From contig NZ_JACVWU010000038.1 of assembly GCF_014596915.1 (NCBI RefSeq), forward strand, positions 1 to 64,000: a stretch of 64,000 nucleotides of DNA. The letters run 5' to 3'. Below are positions 1 to 8,171 of the stretch, one piece after another. The stretch's first letter is position 1, and each line of letters opens with the position of its first letter. Made by a program: the position numbers and the translations under genes. This stretch comes from Streptomyces sp. TRM68416. Its GTDB lineage: Bacteria > Actinomycetota > Actinomycetes > Streptomycetales > Streptomycetaceae. Under the pieces are notes generated by a model. It saw only the letters and a program-made list of their open reading frames with translations, searched no databases and was not told the origin of the DNA.

Positions 1-25
1 TAGGACGCCGCCGAACTTCTTTTAC

Positions 26-69
26 AGCTCTGGCTCTTGGGCACACCGCCCGAGAGCCAGAGCTTTTTT
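26..69 (+). terminator. Rho-independent terminator of a gene left of the window
   Basis: A perfect 12-bp stem (AGCTCTGGCTCT at 26-37 with its complement at 53-64) encloses a 15-nt loop and runs straight into six T residues. This is a textbook intrinsic terminator. It closes whatever transcript enters from the left on the plus strand and insulates the phosphatidyltransferase gene that starts at 126. Confidence 0.9.
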
Positions 70-125
70 GCGTTGAGGTAGGGTCAGGGGGCATCGTTCG
101 CACGTTTCCCACAGGAGGCCCCCGG

Positions 126-734
126 GTGGAGGTCCAGGAGACCCGAGTCCAGACGGACCGGGTGCTCACCATCCCCAACATCCTCAGCATGGCGCGGCTC
201 GCTGGCGTACCGCTCTTCCTGTGGCTGATTCTCAGGCCAGAGTTCGGAGGACCGGAGAGCGACGGCTGGGCTCTTCTGGTGCTGGCGCTGAGCGGGATCA
301 GTGACTACCTGGACGGCAAGTTGGCGCGGCGCTGGAACCAGATCAGCAGCCTCGGCCGGCTCCTGGATCCCGCTGCAGACCGGCTCTACATTCTCTCGAC
401 TCTGGTCGGACTGACCTGGCGCGAGATTCTGCCGCTGTGGTTGACCGCCGTACTTCTTGCCCGAGAACTGGTTCTGCTGGTGATGGTGGGCATCCTCAGA
501 CGCCATGGCTATCCGCCGCCCCAGGTGAACTTCCTGGGCAAGGCGGCTACCTTCAACCTGATGTATGCCTTCCCGCTGCTCCTGCTCAGCGACGGAAGCG
601 GGTGGCTCCCGACGCTTGCTGCTATTTTCGGATGGGCGTTCGCCGGATGGGGTACAACGCTGTATTGGTGGGCAGGAGTCCTCTACGTGGTTCAGGTCCG
701 CCGCCTGGTTCGTGCGGACACCATGGCCGATTGA
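126..734 (+). CDS. CDP-alcohol phosphatidyltransferase family membrane protein (PgsA2-like)
   Basis: This 202-residue integral membrane enzyme transfers a phosphatidyl group from CDP-diacylglycerol to an alcohol head group. The family signature is visible as SDYLDGKLARR followed by GRLLDPAADR, giving the DG..AR...G...D...D pattern that binds metal and CDP. About five or six hydrophobic segments follow. The GTG at 126 is chosen because AGGAGG lies about 8 nt upstream (112-117). In mycobacteria the same position, before the DUF881/Sbp/DUF881 genes, is occupied by pgsA2. The head-group alcohol cannot be read from the sequence, so phosphatidylglycerophosphate synthase is possible but unproven. 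A 114-nt gap separates it from the next gene. Confidence 0.85.
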   Translation: MEVQETRVQTDRVLTIPNILSMARLAGVPLFLWLILRPEFGGPESDGWALLVLALSGISDYLDGKLARRWNQISSLGRLLDPAADRLYILSTLVGLTWREILPLWLTAVLLARELVLLVMVGILRRHGYPPPQVNFLGKAATFNLMYAFPLLLLSDGSGWLPTLAAIFGWAFAGWGTTLYWWAGVLYVVQVRRLVRADTMAD

Positions 735-848
735 CCCCGCCCAATGATGCGCCCCAGCGGCTCGATGGCCCGCGGCGGAAAAGTGCGGGACAATCTGGAC
801 GGGTGAAGTCGGCTAGACCGTCGTCTCTTCGAGGAGGACGCTTCCGAC

Positions 849-3344
849 ATGAAGGCCGTCGTGATGGCCGGAGGCGAAGGCACACGCCTTCGCCCCATGA
901 CCTCAAGCATGCCCAAACCGCTCCTGCCGGTGGCCAACCGGCCGATCATGGAGCACGTTCTGAGGCTGCTCAAAAGGCATGGGCTCAACGAGACCGTCGT
1001 AACTGTCCAGTTCCTGGCCTCGCTGGTCAAGAACTACTTCGGTGACGGTGAAGAGCTCGGAATGGAGCTCAGCTATGCCAACGAGGAGAAGCCACTCGGT
1101 ACCGCCGGAAGCGTCAAGAACGCCGAAGAGGCGTTGAAGGACGATGCCTTCCTCGTTATCTCCGGCGATGCGCTGACCGACTTCGACCTCACCGAGCTGA
1201 TCAATTTCCACAAGGAGAAGGGCGCGCTCGTCACCGTCTGTCTGACGCGTGTACCCAATCCGTTGGAATTCGGCATCACCATCGTCGACGAAGAGGGCAA
1301 GGTCGAGCGGTTCCTGGAGAAGCCGACCTGGGGTCAGGTCTTCTCGGACACCGTGAACACCGGCATCTACGTCATGGAGCCCGAGGTCTTCGACTATGTC
1401 GAGGCCGACGTTCCCGTCGACTGGTCAGGCGATGTCTTCCCGCAGTTGATGAAGGAAGGCAAGCCGATCTACGGGTATGTGGCGGAAGGCTACTGGGAGG
1501 ACGTAGGCACCCACGAGAGCTACGTGAAGGCGCAGGCCGACGTCCTGGAGGGCAAGGTCGAGGTAGAACTCGACGGCTTCGAGATCTCTCCGGGCGTGTG
1601 GGTGGCGGAAGGCGCAGAGGTTCATCCGGACGCCGTTCTTCGGGGCCCTCTCTACATCGGGGACTACGCCAAGGTCGAGGCCGGGGCCGAAATCCGTGAG
1701 CACACGGTTGTCGGTTCGAACGTCGTCGTGAAGAGCGGGGCCTTTCTGCACAAGGCCGTTGTGCACGACAACGTGTACGTCGGGCAGCAGAGCAATCTGC
1801 GGGGCTGTGTCGTCGGGAAGAACACCGACATCATGCGTGCGGCGCGGATCGAGGACGGTGCCGTCATCGGCGACGAGTGCCTCGTCGGCGAAGAATCGAT
1901 CATTCAGGGCAATGTGCGGGTCTACCCGTTCAAGACCATCGAGGCCGGCGCCTTCGTCAACACGTCGGTGATCTGGGAATCCAGGGGCCAGGCGCATCTC
2001 TTCGGCGCCCGGGGAGTCTCCGGAATCCTGAACGTGGAGATCACGCCGGAGCTGGCGGTCCGTCTGGCCGGGGCGTATGCGACGACCCTGAAGAAGGGCT
2101 CCACCGTCACCACTGCCCGAGACCACTCGCGTGGTGCGCGGGCGCTGAAGCGAGCGGTGATCTCCGCGCTCCAGGCCAGCGCCATCGACGTACGCGACCT
2201 GGAGAACGTACCGCTGCCCGTTGCCCGGCAGCAGACCGCGCGGGGCAGTGCGGGCGGGATCATGATCCGGACGTCGCCCGGAGTGCCGGATTCCGTGGAC
2301 ATCATGTTCTTCGACGGTCAGGGTGCCGATCTTTCGCAGGGCAGTCAGCGGAAGCTCGACCGGGTGTTCGCGCGGCAGGAGTACCGGCGTGCCTTCCCGG
2401 GTGAGATCGGGGATCTGCACTTCCCGGCCAGCGTCTTCGACTCGTACACCGGCTCGCTGCTGCGCAATGTCGACACGACCGGGATCGCCGAGTCCGGGCT
2501 CAAGGTCGTCGTCGACGCCTCCAACGGCAGTGCCGGGCTCGTTCTGCCCAGCTTGCTCGGGAAGCTCGGGGTGGACTCGCTGACCATCAATCCCGGTCTT
2601 GACGAGTCCAGGCCCACCGAGACGGCGGACGCGCGGCGGTCGGGGCTGGTGCGGCTGGGCGAGATCGTCGCGTCCGCGCGGGCCGCGTTCGGGGTGCGGT
2701 TCGATCCCGTGGGCGAGCGGCTCTCCCTCGTCGACGAGAAGGGGCGCATAGTCGAGGACGACCGGGCGCTGCTGGTCATGCTCGACCTGGTGGCCGCGGA
2801 GCGGCGCAGCGGACGTGTGGCGTTGCCGGTGACCACCACGAGGATCGCCGAGCAGGTGGCGGCGTACCACGGGACCCAGGTGGAGTGGACGACGACGTCC
2901 CCCGACGACCTGACGCGGGTCGGGCGGGACGAGACGACGATCTTCGGTGGGGACGGCAAGGGCGGCTTCATCGTTCCCGAGTTCAGCAGTGTCTTCGACG
3001 GTACGGCGGCTTTCGTACGGCTCATCGGGCTGGTGGCCCGGACGCAGCTCACCCTCAGCCAGATCGACGCGCGGATTCCGCGGGCGCACGTCCTCAAGCG
3101 CGATCTGGCGACTCCCTGGGCGGTCAAGGGGCTCGTCATGCGGCGGGTCGTCGAGGCGGCCGGAGACCGCTTCGTGGACACCACGGACGGCGTGCGGGTG
3201 GTGGAGACCGACGGGCGCTGGGTGATGGTCCTGCCGGATCCCGCCGAGGCGGTCACCCATCTGTGGGCCGAGGGCCCGGACGACGCCTCCGCGCAGGCCC
3301 TGCTGGACGAGTGGTCGGCGGTCGTGGACAGCGCCGGCCGCTGA
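849..3344 (+). CDS. Sugar-1-phosphate nucleotidyltransferase fused to a phosphomutase-like domain (mannose-1-phosphate guanylyltransferase family)
   Basis: This 831-residue fusion begins with a nucleotidyltransferase domain (about residues 1-230) carrying MAGGEGTRLRP and KPLLPV, the nucleotide-binding signature of GDP-mannose and ADP/UDP-glucose pyrophosphorylases. A left-handed beta-helix of hexapeptide repeats follows (about 250-370). The rest, about 380-825, has phosphoglucomutase/phosphomannomutase architecture. In streptomycetes such proteins are annotated as mannose-1-phosphate guanylyltransferase, supplying GDP-mannose for glycolipids and protein mannosylation. The mutase part looks degenerate: the expected TASHNP active-site serine loop reads IMIRTSPGVPD, the DGDGDR metal loop reads DPVGERL, and the substrate loop reads GGDGKGGF. 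A first domain that works with a regulatory or structural second domain is therefore likely. The start is ATG with GAGGAGG about 11 nt upstream. Confidence 0.85.
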   Translation: MKAVVMAGGEGTRLRPMTSSMPKPLLPVANRPIMEHVLRLLKRHGLNETVVTVQFLASLVKNYFGDGEELGMELSYANEEKPLGTAGSVKNAEEALKDDAFLVISGDALTDFDLTELINFHKEKGALVTVCLTRVPNPLEFGITIVDEEGKVERFLEKPTWGQVFSDTVNTGIYVMEPEVFDYVEADVPVDWSGDVFPQLMKEGKPIYGYVAEGYWEDVGTHESYVKAQADVLEGKVEVELDGFEISPGVWVAEGAEVHPDAVLRGPLYIGDYAKVEAGAEIREHTVVGSNVVVKSGAFLHKAVVHDNVYVGQQSNLRGCVVGKNTDIMRAARIEDGAVIGDECLVGEESIIQGNVRVYPFKTIEAGAFVNTSVIWESRGQAHLFGARGVSGILNVEITPELAVRLAGAYATTLKKGSTVTTARDHSRGARALKRAVISALQASAIDVRDLENVPLPVARQQTARGSAGGIMIRTSPGVPDSVDIMFFDGQGADLSQGSQRKLDRVFARQEYRRAFPGEIGDLHFPASVFDSYTGSLLRNVDTTGIAESGLKVVVDASNGSAGLVLPSLLGKLGVDSLTINPGLDESRPTETADARRSGLVRLGEIVASARAAFGVRFDPVGERLSLVDEKGRIVEDDRALLVMLDLVAAERRSGRVALPVTTTRIAEQVAAYHGTQVEWTTTSPDDLTRVGRDETTIFGGDGKGGFIVPEFSSVFDGTAAFVRLIGLVARTQLTLSQIDARIPRAHVLKRDLATPWAVKGLVMRRVVEAAGDRFVDTTDGVRVVETDGRWVMVLPDPAEAVTHLWAEGPDDASAQALLDEWSAVVDSAGR

Positions 3345-3361
3345 AACACGGAGCACGCGCG

Positions 3362-3401
3362 CGTGCCGGACAAGTGTCCCCAAGGGGGCCTGTCCGGCAC
3401 G
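3362..3401. repeat. Long hairpin between the nucleotidyltransferase and DUF881 genes
   Basis: CGTGCCGGACA at 3362-3372 pairs perfectly with its complement at 3391-3401, and the loop can form a further short CCCC/GGGG stem. There is no T-run, so it could be a weak terminator, a processing site or an mRNA-stabilising structure. Confidence 0.55.
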
Positions 3402-3442
3402 CCGGTGGGGCCATTCGGAGGTAGGCGGCGCGACGTGCGACG

Positions 3443-4357
3443 ATGTGCGGCATGCCGCAGCAGCCCCCCGTTCGGAGCACACCTACGCGCGCCTCGCGCC
3501 CGGACGCATCCATGTCGCTGCTCACCAACGTCATGGACCACAGCCTCGACGACGGCTATGCCGAGGCGGCCGCCCGGAAGCGGGCCGCGGGTGACGGTGG
3601 GCTGCCCAAGACGCTGCGGGCGAAGCTGGGGCTCGCCGCCGGACTGGTGCTGGCGGCCCTCGTCGTCACCGTCGGGGCGGCGCAGGCGCGCGTGGCGGCT
3701 CCCGTGGTCGCGAAGGAGCGCGAGGAACTGATCGACCGTATCGATCAGGAGACCGAGCTCGCGGACGGGCTGGCGGATGCCGTCGACGAGTTGCGGGACG
3801 ACGTGAACGCGCGCCAGCGCGAGGCCCTCAAGGAGAGCGGGGGCAGCGAGCAGGGGGAGCTCGTGGGCATCCTGTCGGGTGCCGTCGAAGTCCATGGCCC
3901 GGGTGTGAAACTGGTCGTGGACGACGCCAAGCAGTCCGGTGGGGGCGGGAGCGGGGACCCGCGCGAGACCTCCGGTTTCTCCGACACCGGGCGGGTTCGC
4001 GACCGGGACATGCAGCGTGTGGTCAACGGGCTGTGGGAGTCCGGGGCCGAGGCCGTCTCCATCAACGGGCAGCGGCTGACGGCGTTGTCGGCGATCAGGG
4101 CCGCGGGCGACGCGATACTGGTCGACAACAAGCCGCTGGTACCGCCGTACACGGTGCTCGCGGTGGGGGACGGCGAGCGGCTGAGTACCCGGTTCCAGAA
4201 CAGTGCCGACGGGCTGTATCTGGACGCCCTGCAGGACAGCTACGGCATCAGGACCGCCATCTCGGTGGAGGGCGACCTCCGGCTGCCCGCCGCGCCGAGT
4301 GTGACCGTACGTACAGCACAGCCGTACACCGAGAAAACCGAGAAGGGCACATCGTGA
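3443..4357 (+). CDS. DUF881 family membrane-anchored protein
   Basis: The 304-residue product has a basic N-terminal tail, one membrane segment at about residues 56-78, a short coiled-coil-like stretch (REELIDRIDQETELADGLAD) and an extracytoplasmic DUF881 domain containing GAVEVHGPGVKLVVDDA and GLWESGAEAVSINGQR. DUF881 proteins (YlxW in Bacillus) occur near cell-division and envelope genes, but their biochemical role is unknown. Its stop overlaps the next start by 4 nt (GTGA), so translation is probably coupled. An internal ATG at 3512 (MSLLTNV) is an alternative start. The order with the next two genes is the same in mycobacteria (Rv1823-Rv1825). Confidence 0.88.
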   Translation: MCGMPQQPPVRSTPTRASRPDASMSLLTNVMDHSLDDGYAEAAARKRAAGDGGLPKTLRAKLGLAAGLVLAALVVTVGAAQARVAAPVVAKEREELIDRIDQETELADGLADAVDELRDDVNARQREALKESGGSEQGELVGILSGAVEVHGPGVKLVVDDAKQSGGGGSGDPRETSGFSDTGRVRDRDMQRVVNGLWESGAEAVSINGQRLTALSAIRAAGDAILVDNKPLVPPYTVLAVGDGERLSTRFQNSADGLYLDALQDSYGIRTAISVEGDLRLPAAPSVTVRTAQPYTEKTEKGTS

Positions 4358-4686
4358 TCGCCGTACTGGGCCTCGTCGTGGGAGTCGTGGCCGGCCTGTT
4401 GGTCCGGCCTGAGGTTCCGGCGGTCGTCGAGCCTTATCTGCCGATCGCCGTCGTGGCGGCGCTGGACGCCGTGTTCGGTGGTCTGCGGGCCATGCTCGAC
4501 GGCATCTTCGACGACAAGGTCTTCGTCGTGTCGTTCCTGTCCAATGTGGTCGTGGCCGCGCTGATCGTCTTCCTGGGGGACAAGCTGGGCGTGGGGGCCC
4601 AGCTGTCCACCGGCGTGGTCGTCGTCCTGGGGATCCGCATCTTCTCGAACGCCGCGGCGATCCGTCGGCACGTCTTCCGGGCGTGA
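4354..4686 (+). CDS. sbp: Small basic family protein (Sbp/YlxX-like)
   Basis: This 110-residue protein is almost entirely hydrophobic, with about three membrane segments. It carries the family features GLVVGVVAGLLV near the N terminus, then PYLPIAVVAALDAVFGGLRA and a C-terminal GIRIFSNAAAIRRH. Small basic proteins sit between two DUF881 genes in many Gram-positive bacteria, often near ftsZ. A role in the envelope or divisome is inferred from context. The GTG start overlaps the preceding stop by 4 nt, and its own stop overlaps the next GTG in the same way. Confidence 0.88.
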   Translation: MIAVLGLVVGVVAGLLVRPEVPAVVEPYLPIAVVAALDAVFGGLRAMLDGIFDDKVFVVSFLSNVVVAALIVFLGDKLGVGAQLSTGVVVVLGIRIFSNAAAIRRHVFRA

Positions 4687-5537
4687 GGCCGATGAGCGAC
4701 CAGGACGGGACGCCGGAGAGCCGGCTGCGCAAGGAACTGCCCGACGAGGTGCCGGCCGCGGCCGAGGAGACCACCGGGCCGGTAGCTGCCCCGAAGCCGC
4801 AGCCCGGGCCCGGGCTGAGCGGTCGTCAGCGGCTGGTGCAGGGGCTGTGGCCGCCGCGGGTGACCAGGGCCCAACTGATCGTCGCCCTGCTGCTGTTCGG
4901 CCTCGGCTTCGGCCTGGCCGTCCAGGTGGCCTCGAACAGCGAAGGGGACAGCGCCCTGCGCGGAGCACGTCAGGAGGATCTTGTCCGGATCCTCGATGAA
5001 CTGGATGACCGTACTCAGCGTCTTGAGGACGAGAAGCAGGGCCTTGAGAAGCAGCGGGACGAGTTGGAGAACAGCTCGGACCAGGCCGAGGAAGCTCGCA
5101 GACAGACGGTCGAGAAGGAACGGCAACTCGGCATTCTGGCGGGCACGGTGGCCGCGCAGGGACCCGGCATCACGATGACCATCGAGGACACGAAGGGGAC
5201 GGTCGAGGCGAGGATGCTGCTCGACGCCATTCAGGAGTTGCGTGCGGCCGGCGCGGAGGCGATCCAGGTGAATGGTGTGCGGGTCGTGGCCGGCACTTAC
5301 CTGACGGACTCGGGCAACAGCGTGCGCGTCGACGGGAACAAGATCAACGCGCCGTATCGTTTCAAGGTCATCGGCAACCCGCAGGACCTGGAACCGGCGC
5401 TCAACATCCCTGGAGGCGTGGTGCAGACTCTCGAGAAGGAGCAGGCCACCGTGATTGTCGAGCGTTCCGACAAGATCGTCGTGGACGCCTTGCGGGCGGC
5501 GGAACGGCCTGACTACGCTCGGTCGTCCTCCCAGTGA
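4683..5537 (+). CDS. Second DUF881 family membrane-anchored protein
   Basis: The 284-residue protein is a paralogue of the product at 3443-4357. It has a cytoplasmic N terminus of about 60 residues, one membrane segment (LIVALLLFGLGFGLAVQVA), a strongly charged coiled coil (DELDDRTQRLEDEKQGLEKQ and beyond) and the DUF881 core with GTVAAQGPGITMTIEDTKG and LRAAGAEAIQVNGVRVV. The GTG at 4683 gives the GTGA overlap with the small basic gene; an ATG at 4692 is the alternative start. The three overlapping genes are probably one translational unit whose products meet at the membrane. In mycobacteria gcvH follows this gene, whereas here garA follows directly. Confidence 0.87.
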   Translation: MRPMSDQDGTPESRLRKELPDEVPAAAEETTGPVAAPKPQPGPGLSGRQRLVQGLWPPRVTRAQLIVALLLFGLGFGLAVQVASNSEGDSALRGARQEDLVRILDELDDRTQRLEDEKQGLEKQRDELENSSDQAEEARRQTVEKERQLGILAGTVAAQGPGITMTIEDTKGTVEARMLLDAIQELRAAGAEAIQVNGVRVVAGTYLTDSGNSVRVDGNKINAPYRFKVIGNPQDLEPALNIPGGVVQTLEKEQATVIVERSDKIVVDALRAAERPDYARSSSQ

Positions 5538-5727
5538 GCCGGGGGTGCATGGGGGACGTCCGGCGAGGGCATGAGGTTGCGGGGGGTCGGCGCACCGAAT
5601 GGGTGGTGCGTGGTGGAAACTGTCTGGTGGAGACGGACGTTGTCAGGATGTCCGGGTCGGCCGGTAGGTGCAGTCAGGGTTCGTCCTGCCCCACGGGCGG
5701 GTCTGTTTCAGTCAAGGGGAATCGCCC

Positions 5728-6558
5728 GTGAAGTTGTTTGCGAAGTTGTTCGGCAAGAGCGCGCGACAGGGGAGCGAAAACGCGACCGCCCGTCATCGCG
5801 CACAGCCTGACGCGGAGGGCCAGCGGCCGCTGTTCCGGGACCAGGTGGCTGGTCCGGGCGGTGACATTTCCGGAGGTCAGGGCGTGCCGTCTGTTGACCC
5901 TGCCCAGTCCGGAGGCATAGGTTTCGGGCAACCGTCAACCTCAAGTACGGGTGGAGGGTTCTCCGCCGACCCGTACGCGTCCAATGCCCCGGAGGGGCAG
6001 CCGCGGCAGGAGGATCCGTCCATGTCGGCCCTGGTGTGTACGAGGTGCGGTAACCGCAACGCGGAGAACAGCCGCTTCTGTTCCAACTGCGGTGCTCCGC
6101 TGCGGCCCGGTGCCGTGCCGGAGCGTCCGTCCGAGACGACGTCCACGATCTCCATCTCCGGCCTTGAGGCCTACGACGCCGAGGCCACCGGCCAGACGGC
6201 GATGCCGGCGCTCTCTCCCGAGGCACAGGCGGCCGTCGAGGCGCTGCCGCTGGGTTCCGCGCTTCTGGTGGTGCGCCGTGGACCGAACTCGGGCAGCCGC
6301 TTCCTGCTGGACGGTGACCTGACCACGGCCGGCCGTCATCCGCAGAGCGACATCTTCCTGGACGACGTCACGGTCTCCCGTCGGCACGTGGAGTTCCGTC
6401 GGAGTCCGGACGGTTCGTTCACGGTGGCGGACGTGGGCAGCCTGAACGGCACGTATGTCAACCGTGAGCGGATCGACCAGGTCGCCCTGTCGAATGGCGA
6501 CGAGGTGCAGATCGGCAAGTACCGGCTGGTCTTCTACGCGAGCCAGCGGGGCTACTGA
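5728..6558 (+). CDS. garA: GarA/OdhI-like FHA-domain protein with zinc ribbon
   Basis: The 276-residue form has a low-complexity Gly/Ser/Gln-rich N terminus (1-98), a zinc ribbon with CxxC pairs at Cys104/107 and Cys118/121, the motif ETTST at 136-140 and a C-terminal FHA domain (about 172-270) with TTAGRHPQSDIFL, VSRRHVEF and LNGTYVN. In mycobacterial GarA and corynebacterial OdhI the matching ETTS motif is phosphorylated by Ser/Thr kinases. The FHA domain then binds the motif intramolecularly, releasing 2-oxoglutarate dehydrogenase and glutamate dehydrogenase; that function is inferred here. GTG 5728 has AAGGGG upstream. ATG 6022 (residue 99) has a perfect AGGAGG 8 nt before it, so a 178-residue form close to GarA in length is equally plausible. 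Confidence 0.87.
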   Translation: MKLFAKLFGKSARQGSENATARHRAQPDAEGQRPLFRDQVAGPGGDISGGQGVPSVDPAQSGGIGFGQPSTSSTGGGFSADPYASNAPEGQPRQEDPSMSALVCTRCGNRNAENSRFCSNCGAPLRPGAVPERPSETTSTISISGLEAYDAEATGQTAMPALSPEAQAAVEALPLGSALLVVRRGPNSGSRFLLDGDLTTAGRHPQSDIFLDDVTVSRRHVEFRRSPDGSFTVADVGSLNGTYVNRERIDQVALSNGDEVQIGKYRLVFYASQRGY

Positions 6559-6600
6559 CGCTCCCCCGGACCCGTTCCGGGCGGACCCCAGGGAAGGTCC

Positions 6601-7338
6601 ATGCTTCAAACACCGAGCGGCGGTGCCGGGCACGGCACCGCCGCCCCGGACAGTGGGCTGATGAGCATCGGCACGGTGCTGAACGTGCTGCGGGACGAGT
6701 TCCCCGAAGTGACGATCTCCAAGATTCGCTTCCTGGAGTCGGAGGGCCTCATCGAGCCGCAGCGGACTCCTTCCGGGTACCGCAAGTTCAGCGCCAGGGA
6801 CGTCGAGCGGCTCGGCCACGTCCTGAGAATGCAGCGGGACCACTATCTGCCGCTCAAGGTGATCCGCGAGCATCTGGACGCCATGGAGCGCGGTGAGGCC
6901 ATTGCGCTGCCGACCGTGGGTCGGCAGCGCGACGGCGAGGCCGTCCCGGAGTTCTCCGAGGCGCAGACGGCGGCGCGCATCGGACGGGCCGAGTTGCTGG
7001 CCGCGGCCGAGATCGGCGAGCAGGAGCTCGAGGAGTGGGAGTCGTACGGACTCATCGCTCCGCTGCCGGACGGGGTGTACGACGCGGAGGCGGTCACCGT
7101 GGCCTCGCTCGTGGCCGAGCTGGGGCGCTTCGGGATCGAGCCGCGGCATCTGCGGGTGATGAAGGCCGCCGCCGACCGGGAGGCCGGGCTGGTGGACCAG
7201 GTGGTGGCCCCGCTGAGGCGCCACCGGAACCCGCAGACCAGGGCGCACGCCGAGGCGCGTACGAAGGAGCTGGCGGGGCTCACGGTGAAACTGCACGCCG
7301 CGTTGGTCAAGACCGCCCTCGGGGTGCGGCTGCCCTGA
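6601..7338 (+). CDS. ftsR: MerR-family regulator, FtsR-like
   Basis: The 245-residue protein starts with about 20 variable residues, then a winged-helix MerR DNA-binding domain: MSIGTVLNVLRDEFPEVTIS, KIRFLESEGLIEPQRTPSGY, RKFSARDVERL. The long C-terminal part (PEFSEAQTAARIGRAELL and onward) matches the Rv1828/FtsR type and lacks the cysteines of metal-sensing MerR proteins. The Corynebacterium orthologue FtsR activates ftsZ transcription, and the position immediately after the GarA-like gene is conserved. The FHA stop and this ATG are 42 nt apart, consistent with co-transcription. Assignment to FtsR rests on synteny and domain layout, so a division-gene target in this organism is an inference. 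Confidence 0.85.
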   Translation: MLQTPSGGAGHGTAAPDSGLMSIGTVLNVLRDEFPEVTISKIRFLESEGLIEPQRTPSGYRKFSARDVERLGHVLRMQRDHYLPLKVIREHLDAMERGEAIALPTVGRQRDGEAVPEFSEAQTAARIGRAELLAAAEIGEQELEEWESYGLIAPLPDGVYDAEAVTVASLVAELGRFGIEPRHLRVMKAAADREAGLVDQVVAPLRRHRNPQTRAHAEARTKELAGLTVKLHAALVKTALGVRLP

Positions 7339-7421
7339 GTCGGGCTGTTCCTGGACGGCCGGACGGGCCGCGTTTCCTGCCCGACTACCCAAACGTCCCG
7401 GGCACGGCCTAGGGTTGCTGT

Positions 7422-7895
7422 GTGAACGAGCTCGATGTCGTAGGTGTCCGGGTCGAAATGCCCTCCAACCAACCGATCGTGCTCCTGCGTGAAGTGGGAG
7501 GCGACCGTTACCTCCCCATCTGGATCGGGCCGGGGGAGGCGACGGCGATCGCCTTCGCCCAGCAGGGCATGGCCCCCGCGCGACCGCTGACCCACGACCT
7601 GTTCAAGGACGTGCTGGAGGCCGTCGGCCAGGAGCTCACCGAAGTGCGCATCACTGACCTGCGTGAGGGCGTCTTCTACGCGGAGCTGGTCTTCGCCAGC
7701 GGCGTCGAGGTGAGCGCCCGTCCCTCCGATGCCATAGCGCTGGCCCTGCGCACCGGTACGCCGATCTACGGCAGCGACGGCGTGCTCGACGACGCGGGTA
7801 TCGCGATCCCCGACGAGCAGGAGGACGAGGTGGAGAAGTTCCGCGAGTTCCTCGACCAGATCTCGCCCGAGGACTTCGGCACCAGCAGCCAGTGA
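7422..7895 (+). CDS. Bifunctional nuclease family protein (DUF151)
   Basis: This 157-residue protein contains the DUF151 domain, recognisable from MNELDVVGVRVEMPSNQPIV, LPIWIGPGEATAIAF and SARPSDAIALALRTGTPIY. The fold was defined in a plant protein with DNase and RNase activity; in actinobacteria the substrate is unknown. The acidic C terminus (DEQEDEVEKFREFLDQISPE) resembles that of orthologues. It lies between the two MerR genes exactly as Rv1829 does. The GTG start lacks a Shine-Dalgarno sequence. TAGGGT lies just upstream at about 7410-7415, so the mRNA may be leaderless. Confidence 0.87.
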   Translation: MNELDVVGVRVEMPSNQPIVLLREVGGDRYLPIWIGPGEATAIAFAQQGMAPARPLTHDLFKDVLEAVGQELTEVRITDLREGVFYAELVFASGVEVSARPSDAIALALRTGTPIYGSDGVLDDAGIAIPDEQEDEVEKFREFLDQISPEDFGTSSQ

Positions 7896-8085
7896 GGGGC
7901 CGTCGGCGGACGATCGGCACGGGTGGTGTCGGTGGCTGACGTCGATTCGGTGCGGGTGGTCGCCGGCTGGGCGTTGGGTCGGCAATTGCCAGGGGCGAGT
8001 GAGAGCGTCCTGCGGCCCGGTCCGAGCGCATTCGGCTAGCCTTTCCCCGCGGTGGGATACGGGAAACCACTCCTAGGGTGATTAT

Positions 8086-8103
8086 CACTCGGCGTGCCGA
8101 GTG
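8086..8103. promoter_or_regulatory. 18-bp perfect palindrome, candidate operator
   Basis: CACTCGGCGTGCCGAGTG is a perfect inverted repeat lying 6 nt downstream of a -10-like TAGGGT (8074-8079) and 69 nt upstream of the MerR gene at 8172. Its position suggests a regulator binding site overlapping the transcription start, possibly autoregulatory. Confidence 0.55.
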
Positions 8104-8171
8104 TGGCGATCGTTGACGCACCCCTGGTGACTGCCTACCGTCGAGAAGGCAGGTCAAGGACGGAGGTCGGC

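Noticed and set aside
1425..4774. Very long antisense open frames opposite the nucleotidyltransferase gene
   Set aside because: High GC content removes stop codons on the opposite strand. The translations are Arg/Pro/Gly-rich with no recognisable domain, and the plus-strand products are clear families.
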